From contig CM070609.1 in NCBI GenBank assembly GCA_036346395.1, positions 29,896,223-29,960,222 of the forward strand: a DNA stretch of 64,000 bases, read 5' to 3'. Position 1 is the first letter of the stretch. Each line of letters starts with the position of its first letter. The position numbers and the translations under genes are program-made. Source of the stretch: Hsuehochloa calcarea (Eukaryota > Streptophyta > Magnoliopsida > Poales > Poaceae). The notes beneath the pieces were generated by a model. That model was not told the origin of the DNA. It did no database searches and saw only the letters and a program-made list of their open reading frames with translations. Positions 45,778 to 57,672 of the stretch are shown here, piece by piece.

Positions 45778-47540
45778 TGTTGGACCGAAAAGGCGACTAG
45801 AGGCAGGGTGAATAGGAGCACTCTAACTTTTTCACAAATAATTGATTCAATAATATTTTACTCCAGTAGCTATGGAAGCTATGAAGATCAATGTACCAGT
45901 ACAGCGGAAGACTAGTATTGAAACTAATTTAACCCCTTAAGCAATACGATGAAAAACAACACAAGCTAAAGCACAGCAATGCACTGGCGGTCGGACCGCT
46001 GGGACAATGGCGGTCTGACCGATTCCCTGGCGGTCTGACCAGTGACCTTAGGCGGTCTGACCGCTGGCCTCTAGAACAAATCAAACAGCCCGATGACGAA
46101 GTTGCAAATAGATGAAAAATTTATCTACAACTCCAAACTTGATTAAACTTGGAATACACCTTCTCTATGATATCAGAAACCTATTCCAATCGAAGATTAT
46201 GATAATTCTAGGAAGAATAGCCATCATTTTCGGTTTGATCAAAGAAGTGTTCAAAATCTGGTCAAAACAAAAACTTGATCCAAAATCTTGCTCGTGGGTG
46301 ATTGATGATCAAGATGATCCTAGATAGGTTTCCACATGTCACAGAAAGCTATATCACGTGGGGAATTCAATCAAAAGTTGCGGATCAAAGAAAGACTCAA
46401 AATCATCTAATATAGAGAAAGAACGCAATGAGATAAAACATTTATCAAACTTTCCTTTGATTGATTGATATGATATGGGCTTACAACATCTCCATCAATG
46501 GAGGACAATGCTCAATCCAAGAGCACAAAAATCACATCAAACTATCAAGAACCCTAGCCTTCACAAAATCTCTCCCTAAGAAAATTAGGGTTTACAAAAA
46601 TAACAAAAGAGACGAAGAGGAGGTGCTGCCACCTCCCTCTCCTATTTATAGTGGAGGGTTAGACCTTCTAGAAGTTTGATTCAATTGGGCACCCATTTAG
46701 GCCCAAAACAAACGGGAGACATTCGCACACATTTTAATGCGCCGTTTTTATCTTCCCTTGACCTAACTAGCTACACCTTGTGCCATCTTGCGCCTCGGAT
46801 TAGCCAATAGGTCACCCTCGTCCATCTTGCATCACGCTTGAGTACATTGACCTCACCCGGCATCGTCGATCGTTCTGGACCTCAGCTCTCCAAGCCTAGT
46901 CCCGATCATCCTCGTCGTTGACCACCAAGCAACCTGCACAACAATAGACAAGTAAACCGAATTTAGGAACGAGTTCTTCACAACTTGACACGTGTTAGTC
47001 AAAACATGCATCACGCAACATATATGCCCTGAAACTCATGACTTTGACCTAACAACCGAATAACGCTGCAACAACGGGCGACGATCAAAGTGAAAACAGG
47101 TCAGACCGCCCCTAGGGCCGATCTGACCGCTCACCCTGGCCGGTCTGACCGCCACCTATGGGCCGGTCAGACCGCCAGCTGGGACTTAGCCATTTTTACT
47201 CTATGGAAAACCGAAACCTTCTGGAATTTTCAATCCGATAGAACTTTTGACTGGAGACTCTAAAAATTATAAGACCAAGTGCAATAGACTCTCCTCTCTT
47301 GCCTGCTACCTCTATTTTTGGCCTAGCTCAAAATACCATTTTCTGATATTACCAGTCCGACCGCCGCTATGGCCGGTCGGACAGATCTGAACCGATCGTC
47401 CGATCATACCGGCGGTCGGACCGGTTAAACAACGATCTTGTCAGCACTGTGCTAAAAACACGTGAAACGATAAACCGTTAATGTCATTGCCAATTGTCAC
47501 ATCATCCTAAGATCTTGAGCATATCCCCATGATATCCGCA
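45778..47540 (-). repeat. Sirevirus 3' LTR (1,763 bp)
   Basis: On the minus strand it starts TGCGGATATCATGG at 47540, just after a purine tract (AAGGGGGATAT), and ends CGGTCCAACA at 45778. It carries clusters of palindromic words based on GCGGTCNGACCGC (45987-46065, 47100-47190, 47365-47425). It aligns with 54433-55200 for its last 770 bp. Confidence 0.85.
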
Positions 47541-50500
47541 ATATCCCCCTTGATGAACACATTGGCAATAATCCAGAAAATGTAATTTAGAGGTTTGAAA
47601 AGTAAAATACTTTCGTTTTCGTACAAATGCATAACTTGGTCCATAAGTAAGACAAAACAATGAAAATGACCAAGCTGGCATCAGAATAGCATGGGCAAGT
47701 GAGATTAGGCAAAAGAAAGCATAAAAACTTTAAATTCCAGAAAGGTGTCAAAAATCTCACTTAAGGTCCATATGAAAAACAATTGTTCAATTGACCTATG
47801 ATCATTATGAGGATAAATAAATGCAATTCAAGATCAGACAAGTTAATAAGACAATAAGAATGCAATTCAAAAACTCCCCCTCACTATGATCCTCTGATTT
47901 TTAGAAAACTTTAAATTCTCCAATTTATCCCCCCTTTTATCATTTTTATATAAATTCTCCCCCTTTGTACAATAATGATATATTTTCTCCCCCAACATTG
48001 AAATATCTTCTTCCCTTTTGACAATGGAGTCATCAAGGAATCACACCTTCTTCTCATCCAGAGATAACAAATGCAGAATGAAGAAAGAAGCATAAGAAGG
48101 AGTATGCATGAAGTGCAATGCAGTAGCTTTTTTTTTATTTTTTATTTTTGATTATAAGAAGCTTTGGAGATTATCCAAAAGAACAAGCCAGCATTTCTAA
48201 TATTGCACAAATGACATATCAAGCCTAACAGCGCTAGCAAGATCATGATAAGACATATATATCAAAGCTAAAAAATAAAGTAATAAATTTGATCAATTTA
48301 AGCAAAGCTTCAAACTCAGCAAGTTCATCAATAGGGGTCCTAAAGTGAAACTGGCCATGTCAAAATGTCAAAGTAAGATCAAAAAGCTAACAAAGACCAC
48401 ATTAAGAGTCAATCAGGTCCTGTATTGAATTATTTTGCTCAAAATTCTCAAACGTCCATTTTTCAACGGTTTTCTTATTTGCACTGAATATTGAAGTTGA
48501 CTAATAAAGCCGGCCTCCTTGCTGCTCCTTGGCACCTCCTCGCTGTGGTGGTGCCATCTCCGTGATCCCGGCGCTCCTCCTCAAGGTCCCCTCCAACATC
48601 GCCGTTCCACTTGCCGTCGCCTGCGTTAAATGCGTCTCCGTGGCCGACCCTAAGAGAAGGAAGAGAGGGGAAGGGAGGAAGGCCGTGTGCAGCGGATCAT
48701 AGTCGTTCTACTGGTCTTCAAGGGTAACGAAGGTTCGATTAAGCTGTTTGTATTAGTTTTGTTGCTCTTTTGTTCGTTTGATTTGGTTTAGTCTGCGAAT
48801 CCAGATCTGTCCAGTTTAGAGCAGTAGGTTGCACGGCAGATTGAAGGCCTTTAGAGGCCGAACCTCAGGTCGATGTCTTCTGGAGATATGATCCTGGTCT
48901 CATTAGCTTTCTTTTGGCACCTGGATCACGAATTTTACCCAGTAGATTAAAAGTTATGACTGTTTTACTACGTGCTGGTCTGTCTGTCAGAAATGTTGGA
49001 TATAGTCGGTTGCACCTAGGTTTTGATCTAGTTAGAGTCAGAATCAGGTCGGCCACCCAACTAGGTTTATGAAGATAATTTCACTATCTTTCCAGGCTGA
49101 TAAAGATCACTTTATTTGGATCAGTGGTGTAAAAGTTAGAGCCTTTTCTTTATGGCTGTTCTGAATTCTGGACAGACTGCAGTTATAGTTTTTCATTGGA
49201 TGGTTAGACCTCTGTTTTGGCCGAATTAGAGTTTACCATCAACTAGAGTTTCGTAGCCTGTTACGTTAAGAAAATCTGGGCACTGGTTTCGTGTCGTTTC
49301 GAGTTCCAGATAATTAAATATGCTTTTTCTCGTACCGCTGCTCATAAGGGCTGAAATCTGGCAGAATAGTTTATTTTCAATTTGGGTCTATGCGGTATAT
49401 TGAATAGTCAGGGGTTATTGTAGAACATCGGTAACAGTGTTATATCGTTGTTCTTATTTTGGGAACATGCTTGTGTAGGCGGTGAGACATCCCATGTGGG
49501 AACACCTCCGTTGCCTGCTAACGAGTCACTACGCAAAAGGCAAGTACTGTATGCATAATGATATGTTGTTTACATGAATGTTTTGTGCCTTGTTCATGAT
49601 GTTGATATACTGCAAGTACCTTGTATACTATGTTTGATGCAAAAATGTGATGTGGGAGTGAATGATTATATTTGTTCGTACTTGTAAATGAATGCCATGT
49701 GTTTCTTTTCAATTATGAGTACTATTCAATATTGCCATGGGATCACATCATGACATGCATAAATTACATTTGTAAGACCCATCAATTCCAGTATGGGCAT
49801 TTGAAAATCCCATCAATTCCAGAATGGGTACATGAGTCCACCATTCCAATGTGGGCCATGTTACGTGAGTCCACCATTCCAATGTGGGCCACGTTGAATG
49901 ATCGTATGAAACGTTCTTCATACGATTACTTTAAGTGAACAAGACGGGTGTTTCACTCGCTATCTGCGATATATCTTTGCAATATGTCCAATTCCTTCAA
50001 TGCATCATTCATCTAACTTAGTGTCAAGATCTTGGACTAGGAGCCATCCACAAACTCATCCTAAGCTTCGAACATAAGTTGATTAATGGTATATCTTAGT
50101 GAAGAAGATCCTGGACTAGGAGCCATCCATAAACTCTTCCTAAGCTTTTACCAGGGCGACAAATCTTGAGGTTCATGTCATTTCTGACAAGCAGTCCCCA
50201 TGAGATCGTCTGGATCATCAAACTATCTCCAAGTTCATGTCTTTGACAAGCAGTCTCGTAAGAGTAGTTTGGCACAATTTAAGCATAAGACAATCTTGAT
50301 TTTTCATATTTCACAAGAGCAGTTTTAGAATCTCAAGAACACAAGAAGCTCAAGTAATGGTCAATTTTAGATTCAAGAGCTAACAAAGCAATTCTGACAG
50401 GGCCAATGTCACAAAAGGAGCACTAATTGCGCAACTAGCTAAAACATTCATAACTTGTAATTTTTAGTTCGAGTTGTTTTAGAGTTCTAGCTCATACAGC

Positions 50501-50844
50501 AAAGACTTATCTGTATATGTGAAAGCATGATAATTCTAGCAAGTCAAAGAACTAGACATGGCATTGAGCAAGAATTGAAATACTAAAGCTCCAAAGGGTA
50601 ATAGGCAAAGCTTCATCAATTTTAAGAGATAAGCAGAAAAACTTATATTACAATGCATCTTTTTGGATATCACTTATTGGATTTTTCATACCACTTGTTG
50701 GATTTTTCATATGAATGCAATATGATACAATGAGATGCAATAAAAGCCTAAAAACCTAAAAAGTTCAAAAAGATCAATAAGTTCAGAAAAAAACAAGAAA
50801 AGATCAAAAGAACAAGGTAAGAATAGAAAAGATCGAACTCCCCC
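47541..50844 (-). other. Sirevirus 3' untranslated region
   Basis: It lies between the pol stop (50845) and the 3' LTR. On the plus strand it has CTCCCCC words at 47874, 47950 and 47990 (GGGGGAG on the minus strand), the multiple purine tracts known from Sireviruses. The middle (48490-49965) is a foreign gypsy LTR fragment. A GATCCTGGACTAGGAGCCATCCA word is duplicated at about 50031 and 50109. No envelope-like frame was found. Confidence 0.6.
48490..49965 (-). mobile_element. Gypsy LTR fragment inside the Sirevirus
   Basis: This is the reverse-complement relative of the gypsy LTR at 57673-59727. Shared words include CAGATCTGTCCAGTTT (48805 versus the inverse near 59180), GAGGCCGAAC, CCCATCAATTCCAGTATGGG and GACGGGTGTTTCACTCGCT (versus the inverse near 58095). 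TCCACCATTCCAATGTGGGCC is locally duplicated at 49828-49890. Similarity stops near 49960 and no TSD was found, so it is truncated. Orientation was not fixed independently. Confidence 0.6.
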
Positions 50845-52060
50845 TCAAACCAACCCATAGGGATAAATTACCCCTAACTCGCTTCTCAAGGTGGCAACAC
50901 TAGTTGGGTCTAAAGGCTTGGTGAGGATATCAGCCAGTTGAGCCTCGGACTCCAGAAAGTTTAGCACAATATCACATTTTTCGACATGGTCTCTAAGAAA
51001 GTGATAGCGAATGTCTATGTGCTTGGTCCTAGAGTGTTGCACAAGGTTCTTAGCAATATTAATGTCATAAGTATTATTACAGAAAAGAGGAACACTAGCA
51101 AAATTTAACCCATAACCCTTAAGAGTGGTTACCATCCACAAAATCTGACTACAGCAACTAGCAGCAGCTACATATTCAGCTTCAGCAGTGGATTGTGCAA
51201 TAGAAGACTGCTTCCTAGAAGACCAAGAAACAAGAGAAGTGCCTAGGAAGTGACAAGTGCTGGAGGTACTCTTCCTATCAAGCCGGTAGCCCGCAAAATC
51301 AGAATCAGAAAACCCCCGAATGGACAAAGATGACGAGCAGGAATACCGAATGCCATACAGAAGGGTAGAGTGTAAATACCTGAATATGCGCTTAATAGCT
51401 TGGCGATGGGAAGATCTCGGAGACGCCTAAAACCTCGCACAAAGGCAAACCGTGAAGTGGATGTCCGGTCTCGAGGCCGTCAGGTACAAAAGGGAACCGA
51501 TCATGCTGCGGTACTCGCGTTGATCCACGGCTTCTCCTTCCTCATTTGGATCCAAAACAGTCGAAGTTGCCATGGGAGTGGAGATTGGCTTGCAGTCACC
51601 CATGTCGAAACGTTTGAGCAAGTCCTTAGTGTACTTCGTCTGATGGATGAAGATCTCTTCCTTGCATTGCTTGATTTGAAGCCCCAAAAAGTAATTGAGC
51701 TCTCCCATCATATTCATCTCAAATTCCCTAGACATAGTCTCAGAAAAGCTAGAAACAAGAGCATTAGAAGAACCACCAAAGATAATATCATCAACGTAAA
51801 TCTGAGCAAGCAGGAAGTGATTACCACACCTAAGAATAAAGAAAGTCTTGTCTACCTTACCCATCTCAAAATCATTCTTAAGCAGGAAAAATCTTAAGTC
51901 TATCAAACTAGGCACTAGTGGCTTTCTTAAGACCATTATTTTCAAAAGTGATGAAATCAACACCCGTCGACCGCATGAAGAAGGTGAACCGTCTTGAGTC
52001 TCCGGTCATGTGGCGTGAATAGCCGGAGTCAACGAACCACGTGTCCTTCCTGTTTTTGCG
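50845..52060 (-). pseudogene. Sirevirus pol, protease stub joined to RT/RNase H
   Basis: On the minus strand a protease segment (DTWFVDSGYSRHMTGD near 52040-51990) runs to about 51930. It is followed almost at once by the RT segment QIYVDDIIFGGSSNALVSSF (about 51800), then GLQIKQ, SIAQSTAEAEYVAAASCCSQ (RNase H) and LADILTKPLD, with the stop at 50845. GAG-pre-integrase, integrase and the N-terminal half of RT are absent, a deletion of about 2 kb of normal pol. The remaining part has a stop after VCLCARF near 51427. Confidence 0.85.
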
Positions 52061-52069
52061 AAAATCCTA

Positions 52070-54381
52070 AAAATCAAGGCACAGAAGAATGCACACATCT
52101 CGATACTAGGGTTAGTTAAACAACACTTAGGGACCCAGTACTGAGACACACGTCTGCGAGTAGTATGCAAAGTAGAAGTGCTATCCTTGATTCTATTTGA
52201 AGTTCTGTTATAAGCAATGGTTAAATTAACATGAGAGTTATTCTGTCTAGGAATATGATGATGAGCATGTGACAAAAATCCAAAACCAGGTTTCTTCTTT
52301 TCTATGTTACCATGTCTCATAAAAGCTCTAGGTTGATTAGGTGAAATTCTAGCATAATTTTTCTTATCATTTTTCAACCTACGCCAACAGAACTCAACCA
52401 AATGTCCATCCTTTTTATAATAGGTGCCATGGTACTTGATACCACTGGGAGAAGCACCCTTTGACTTAACCGATGGTTGGGCAACACCTGCAGATTTAAA
52501 GACAGTTTTTGCAGGTTGGGTTTTGAATTCAACTAACCCATTTTCCAAGACTTGAGTAACTTTTGGCTTAGAATTATCTTGGACAGAGTTGTATCCTAAT
52601 CCTTGCTTCTTATAAGGAGTTTTAGACTTGTCCAGAATTATGTTTAATTGTTTCTTACCTCTAGAGAATTTTTTTATGGTATCCTTAAGATAAGCATTTT
52701 CTTCTTTAAGATTAACACATGATTCACATGTTTTACCCTTAATGGCTCTAGCATATTTTTCCTTATATAAAGTTGTTTCAATTTTAAGAGCCGGACAGGA
52801 AGCACATATAGCAGACTCAATACTGTCCTTAATCTTGTCATATTTAGCTCTAACTGCTTCTAAGATATCTTTGACTTCATGTTCGAGATCTAAGCAGAAA
52901 GTGCAAAAGCTAGGATCAACTACACCAGAAGCAACTAACTTGCTAGACTCTAAGCATTTTTCATATGGAGCAGAATTAACCTCAACAAGCTTAGTCCTAA
53001 CATTTTCAAGTTGTTGCAAAGCAATATCATGAGCAGATTGCAGTTTAGCAAATTCAGAGTGCAAAACATGGCAGGATGAACATTCATCAGATTCAAGAGT
53101 CTTAGCATTTTCAAGTTTTAAATTCAAATTATCTACTTGTGACTCTAAGTCCTTATTCTTGGCCATGACAAACTCTAAAGCCTTATCCTGACTCATGAGT
53201 TGCTCAAACATAGATCCACATCTATCAGAAAGAACATCATAGAAAGGAGGTACCTCATCGTTGTCGTCGTCAACGGAGTCGGCCATGGAGCACAAGCCGG
53301 TGAAGTCCTAGGTCTTCCCTTTCTTCTTATTTTGAGGGATCTCCTTCTCCTTGTCCTCCTCACTCCTGGAGTCAACATCTCTTAAGGATTGATCCTCAAA
53401 AGCGGCAAGCACCCGGTGAGCGGCCTTTGTCAGTTGGGCAACATCATACCTTGAGTTGTTCCATTGAGACTTCTTCTAAGCTGGCTTTCCCTCTTTATGG
53501 TTGCTCTTACCTTTCAGCTTGGGGCAATTTGCTCGAATATGATTAAGCTCACCACACTCATAGCAAGTCACGGGACCTCCTCAATTTCTGTTTCTCATAT
53601 TGTTATAGGCCTGTGTGACCTTTTTTACTATGAGGGCCAACTCAGCCTCAGGAAGACTCTCAAACTCCTCTTCATGGATTGCAGATAAACCAGCAAGCGA
53701 AAATCCAGAAGAAGACTCAAAAGACCCTTCAGAAGCTCTCTTGAGCGGGTCTGCTACCAAAGCCATATTTTCCTTCTTGGGAGGATCAATCCTCTTAATC
53801 TCATGAGTCTTGAGCTTGCTATAGAGCAGCTCCAAAGTCAGATCAGAGAGGTTGAAATTCTCCTCAATGGTTGTGGCATTTATCTCCCACTCTTTGGTGT
53901 TGATTGCAGCCAAGAGGTGGGTGGCATTTTCAGACTGAGAATATTCAATACCAACAGCTTTCATCTGATTAATCACTTTATTAAAGCGACTGAAAATGTC
54001 ATCGATGCTCTCTCCAGGACGCATCTCGAATTTGTTATATTCACACTTATAGACTGTTTGGCGTACTTTCTTGACTTGGGACGAACCCCCATGATAGGTT
54101 TCGAGAGTGTTCCAAATCTCATGCGCAGTCTCAAGATTGCAAATCCGATCATACTCGTGTCTCTCAAGCCCGCCATACAAGAGGTTTTTAGCCTTATTGT
54201 TGTTAGCCAAAAGATCTTCTGAAGCCGGCGTAGCAACTTCGGGCACAACGAGCGGGACTCGAACAACCTCACATATAGCGTGTCCTTCGCCCTCAAGGAA
54301 GACTCGCATGCGATTCTTCCAATAGGCATAATTGTGTCCATCGAAGATATGCGACTTTGTGGAGTATCTATCAATCGCCAA
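52070..54381 (-). pseudogene. Sirevirus gag with zinc knuckle and coiled coil
   Basis: The start is ATG 54381 (MAIDRYSTKSHIFDGHNYAY). A DUF4219/UBN2-type capsid region carries PGESIDDIFSRFNKVINQMK (about 54030-53970). A stop occurs at 53581, followed in frame by the knuckle CYECGELNHIRANC (about 53560-53525). A long region of coiled-coil type follows, with spaced CxxC pairs (CSSC, CTFC, CASC, CESC). A second knuckle site (52470-52420) has lost its first two cysteines (YHGTYYKKDGHLVEFC). Further stops lie near 53470 and 53310. Gag forms the virus-like particle; this copy cannot make full-length protein. Confidence 0.85.
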
Positions 54382-54418
54382 GTTCAGTGACGATTAAGAT
54401 CAAGATTGAACTAACCGG

Positions 54419-54430
54419 GCTCTGATACCA
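54419..54430 (-). promoter_or_regulatory. tRNA primer-binding site (initiator Met)
   Basis: The minus strand reads TGGTATCAGAGC, complementary to the 3' end of plant initiator Met tRNA, two bases after the end of the 5' LTR. This fixes the orientation and the LTR edge at 54433. Confidence 0.92.
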
Positions 54431-54432
54431 CT

Positions 54433-55200
54433 TGTTGGACCGAAAAGGCGACTAGAGGGGGGGTAAATAGGAGCACGCTCACTTTTTCACAAATAATTGA
54501 TTCAATAATATTTTACTACAGTAGCTATGGAAGCTATGAAGATCAATGTACTAGTACAGCGGAAGACTAGTATTGAAACCAATTTAACCCCTTAAACAAT
54601 ACGATGAAAACCAACACAAGCTAAAGCACATTAATGCACTAACGGTCGGACCGCTGGGACAATGGCGGTCTGACCGATTCCCTGGCGGTCTGACCGGTGG
54701 CCTTGGGCGGTCTGACCGCTGGCCTCTAAACAGATCAAACAGCCCGATGACGAAGTTGTAAATTGATGAAACTTTTGATCTACAACTCCAAACTTGATGA
54801 AACATAGAACACACCTTCTCTATGATATCAGGAACATATTCCAATCGAAGATTATGTTAATTCTTGGAAGAATAGCGATCCTTTTCGGTTTGATTCAAGA
54901 AGGGTTCAAAACCGGATCAAAACGAAAACTTGATCCAAAATCTTGCTCGTGGGTGATTGATGATCAAGATGATCCTAGATAGGTTCTCACATGTCACAGC
55001 AAGTTATATCACGTGGAGAATTCAATCAAAAACTCGCGGATCAAAGAAAGACTCAAAATAATCTAATATAGAGAAAGAACGCAATGAGACAAAACATTGA
55101 TCAAACTTTCCTTTGATTGATTGATACGATATGGGCTTACAGTCTCTCCATCAATGGAGGACAATGCTCAATCCAAGTGCACAAAAATCACATCAAACTA
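54433..55200 (-). repeat. Sirevirus 5' LTR, truncated
   Basis: It matches 45778-46547 with few differences, then ends abruptly at CAAACTATC (55200). There gag sequence of another element, on the opposite strand, takes over. The remaining 1 kb of LTR, including U3, is absent. Confidence 0.88.
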
Positions 55201-57480
55201 TCCGGCGAACTCTTTGTGATTATCACGAGGGCTCCACTGCGATCAAGGAAGTGAGACAGAACCAACCTAAGAAAATTTACTCCAAGATCGAGTAAAGACC
55301 TGGTGAGTCTTTAGATGAGCTGTGGGGAAGATTTTCTAAGATTCTTCATGATTTCCGCACTGTTGACCTAGTTTTTTTCTGAGTCAGAAAATGCACGCCA
55401 GCTTTTGGGTGCTCTTGATGTGAAGGTATGGGAAATGAAGATCACTTCCATCAATGACAACACTGTCATGAGTGAGCTTACCATGGATAAGTTGTACTCG
55501 AGGTTGAAGACGCATGAGATTGATTTTATCTCGCGTCTCCCCAAGACAGAGTCGATGGCTTTAGTGGTCGACCAATCTAAAGGTAGTTATTCTGATTTTT
55601 TGGATGTTAGTTCATCGGGTTTTTCTTTATCAGCCTTGCATTCTTTGAGCGATGAGCAACTTGAGAAACTACCTGAAGATGATTTAGCCCTCCTATCCAC
55701 CAAATTCACGAGAGCTTACAACAAGGTGAGAAACAGGAGGAGAGGTGGACCTATCACATGCTTTGAATGTGGTGAGCCAAACCACATTCGTTCCAAGTGC
55801 CCCAAGCTGAAGGGCAAGGAGGAGAAGGAGTCACGAAGGCATCCTCAAGCGAGGGATACCAAACCCAAGAAGACAAACTATAGCAAGTTTGTTAGCCGCG
55901 TCCTTGCCGCTCTAGAAAATATGAACATGAGCGATGTGGACTCGGAGACGGAGGACGACGAGAGTGACTCCCGTGGCAAGAAGAAGGCCCATGACTTCAC
56001 AGGCATGTGTTTCATGGCCAAGAACAGCCACGACACTGACTCTTCCAATGACGAGGATCCTTTCAGCGATCCTGATGAGGTATGCCCTTCGCTTGCTGAT
56101 ATGAAAAGGGCTTTGGTGCTTGCTGAACAGAAATTGCATAAACAAGCAAAAATGATTAAGAAACAGGACACTATGATTGATAATTTGAACATAGAAGTTG
56201 TTAGGCTCAAATCCATTAATCCTGATGATATTTGTGATTCCTGCTCAAGCTTGCTTAAAGAATTAACAAGCTTAAAATCTGCTCATTCCTCTGTTGTGAA
56301 TCAATTAAAAGATACTCTTGATGAACTAGAATCTCTCAAGTCTAGTTCTGTTTGCATGGATGCCATTTCATTTGATGTGACTGCTTTGGATGCTATCCCT
56401 TTAACTTGTTCAAACTGTGCCTTGCTTGATTTAAAATTGGATAGCGCCTTGAAAGAATTGCAAAGATTTGATGCTAGTCACACTAGCTCTCATTGTAAGA
56501 ATAATATGATTAAAATGCACGAGATGACTGAAATGGTTGTGTACTCTAGAGCTGCTTCTTGTGAAATTGGTCCTAAGCTTACAATTGAGATTGAAGCTTT
56601 AAACAAGACTCTTGAAGATAAAACTAAAATTGAAAAATCCATGTCTCTCACTGCTTCTAAGAAAGTTATTGACTCTACCTCTTGTGTTTTGAATGCTGAA
56701 GTTGAAACAATTATTAGTAAGATTCAAGAGGCGTTTAGAGCTAAATTTAAGAAGCAGTTGAATTGGATTAAGGAATCCTATTGTGTGTCTTGTGAGACCT
56801 TTAAAGTGGAAGTGGCTCTTCTTAAGAGTAAACATGATGAGGCAATCAAGTCTAGAAAGTGCACTAGATGTGAGGTTTTAGCTAAAGAGAATGATTACTT
56901 CAAAGTGACTCTTGAGAAGTTTTCTAGTGGGAAAAAGAAACTCAACATGATTCTTGACCAATCCAAGGTGAGTGTGAAAAATAGTGGTCTAGGTTTTAAT
57001 CCCCTAGAGCATTCCAAGAATCACCCACCTAAGGTTGCAAGAGTTGTGAAAAGTGGTCTGTTTGAGCTAGAACCTCCTAAGCCATCCAAGGTTGTTTTCA
57101 AATCTGCAAGTTTTGTTCAAACTCTTTCTGGCAAGAAATGTGCTTCTGTTTCTTCAGTACGGACCCCTCAAAAGGTCAAGTACAATTGCACTTTCTGCAA
57201 GAAAGAAGGCCACACTGTGGAGTTCTGCTTCCAGAGAGCAAAAATTGAGAGAAAAGAGAGGATGCGTGCTTTGAGATCCATTAGATGAGTCCCTTCACCT
57301 GCTGTAGTCTCTAGAGCCAGGCAGCCTGTTTTTCGTACTACATATAGGCAGTGGCAAGAAGAAGGCACAATCTCTTCAGAGTATTAAATGATCTATTCGA
57401 ATAACCACGTCCTCGGTTATGGACATGTTCGGGATTTTACACGAGAGATAGAGTTTCTTTTTAAAATATATCAGAGTGTG
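55201..57480 (+). mobile_element. Second Sirevirus fragment (gag only), plus strand
   Basis: It begins mid-gag at 55201 and ends in or just after gag near 57480. It has no LTRs, primer site or pol. It belongs to the same lineage as the minus-strand element (same knuckle and coiled-coil plan) but is clearly diverged from it. Three GTGAATGGG...GTTCACTT-like words lie at 57477-57566, just beyond it. Confidence 0.75.
55210..57287 (+). pseudogene. Sirevirus gag, N-terminally truncated
   Basis: Interrupted frame 55210-55380 (RPGESLDELWGRFSKILHDF) joins, after a stop and a shift, a 627-codon open frame that ends at 57287. That frame starts without an ATG at 55405. Features in order: RLKTHEIDFISRL; knuckle CFECGEPNHIRSKC (55759-55800); an acidic Ser/Asp-rich linker; a long stretch of coiled-coil type with CxxC pairs (CDSC, CSNC, CVSC, CTRC); and a second full knuckle CTFCKKEGHTVEFC (57187-57228). 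The long open frame suggests that gag was under selection until recently, but the capsid N-terminus is missing. Confidence 0.8.
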
Positions 57481-57672
57481 AATGGGAAGTTCACTTGATG
57501 AATATAATGTTCGTTCGGTGAATGGGTAATTCACTTGGTGGTTTGTCTTGGGAAGTGAATGGGGGAGTTCACTTGTTGTTTCAAAGAAATTGCTTACTTA
57601 TTTACTATTATTTTCAATTACGCATTTCAAATTATTTATTCTATTTATCGTCAACATTGCTTTATGCAAAAG

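Larger units (their letters stand above)
45778..55200 (-). mobile_element. Sirevirus-type copia element, internally deleted
   Basis: On the minus strand the order is partial 5' LTR (55200-54433), initiator-Met primer site (54430-54419), gag, a protease stub, the second half of reverse transcriptase, RNase H, a long 3' untranslated region and a full 3' LTR (47540-45778). Repeated GGGGGAG purine tracts (47876-48000 and 50840), long coiled-coil gag and palindromic LTR words are Sirevirus features. Integrase and the first half of reverse transcriptase are missing. The 5' LTR is cut at 55200, so no TSD can be read. A gypsy LTR fragment interrupts the 3' untranslated part. Confidence 0.85.
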
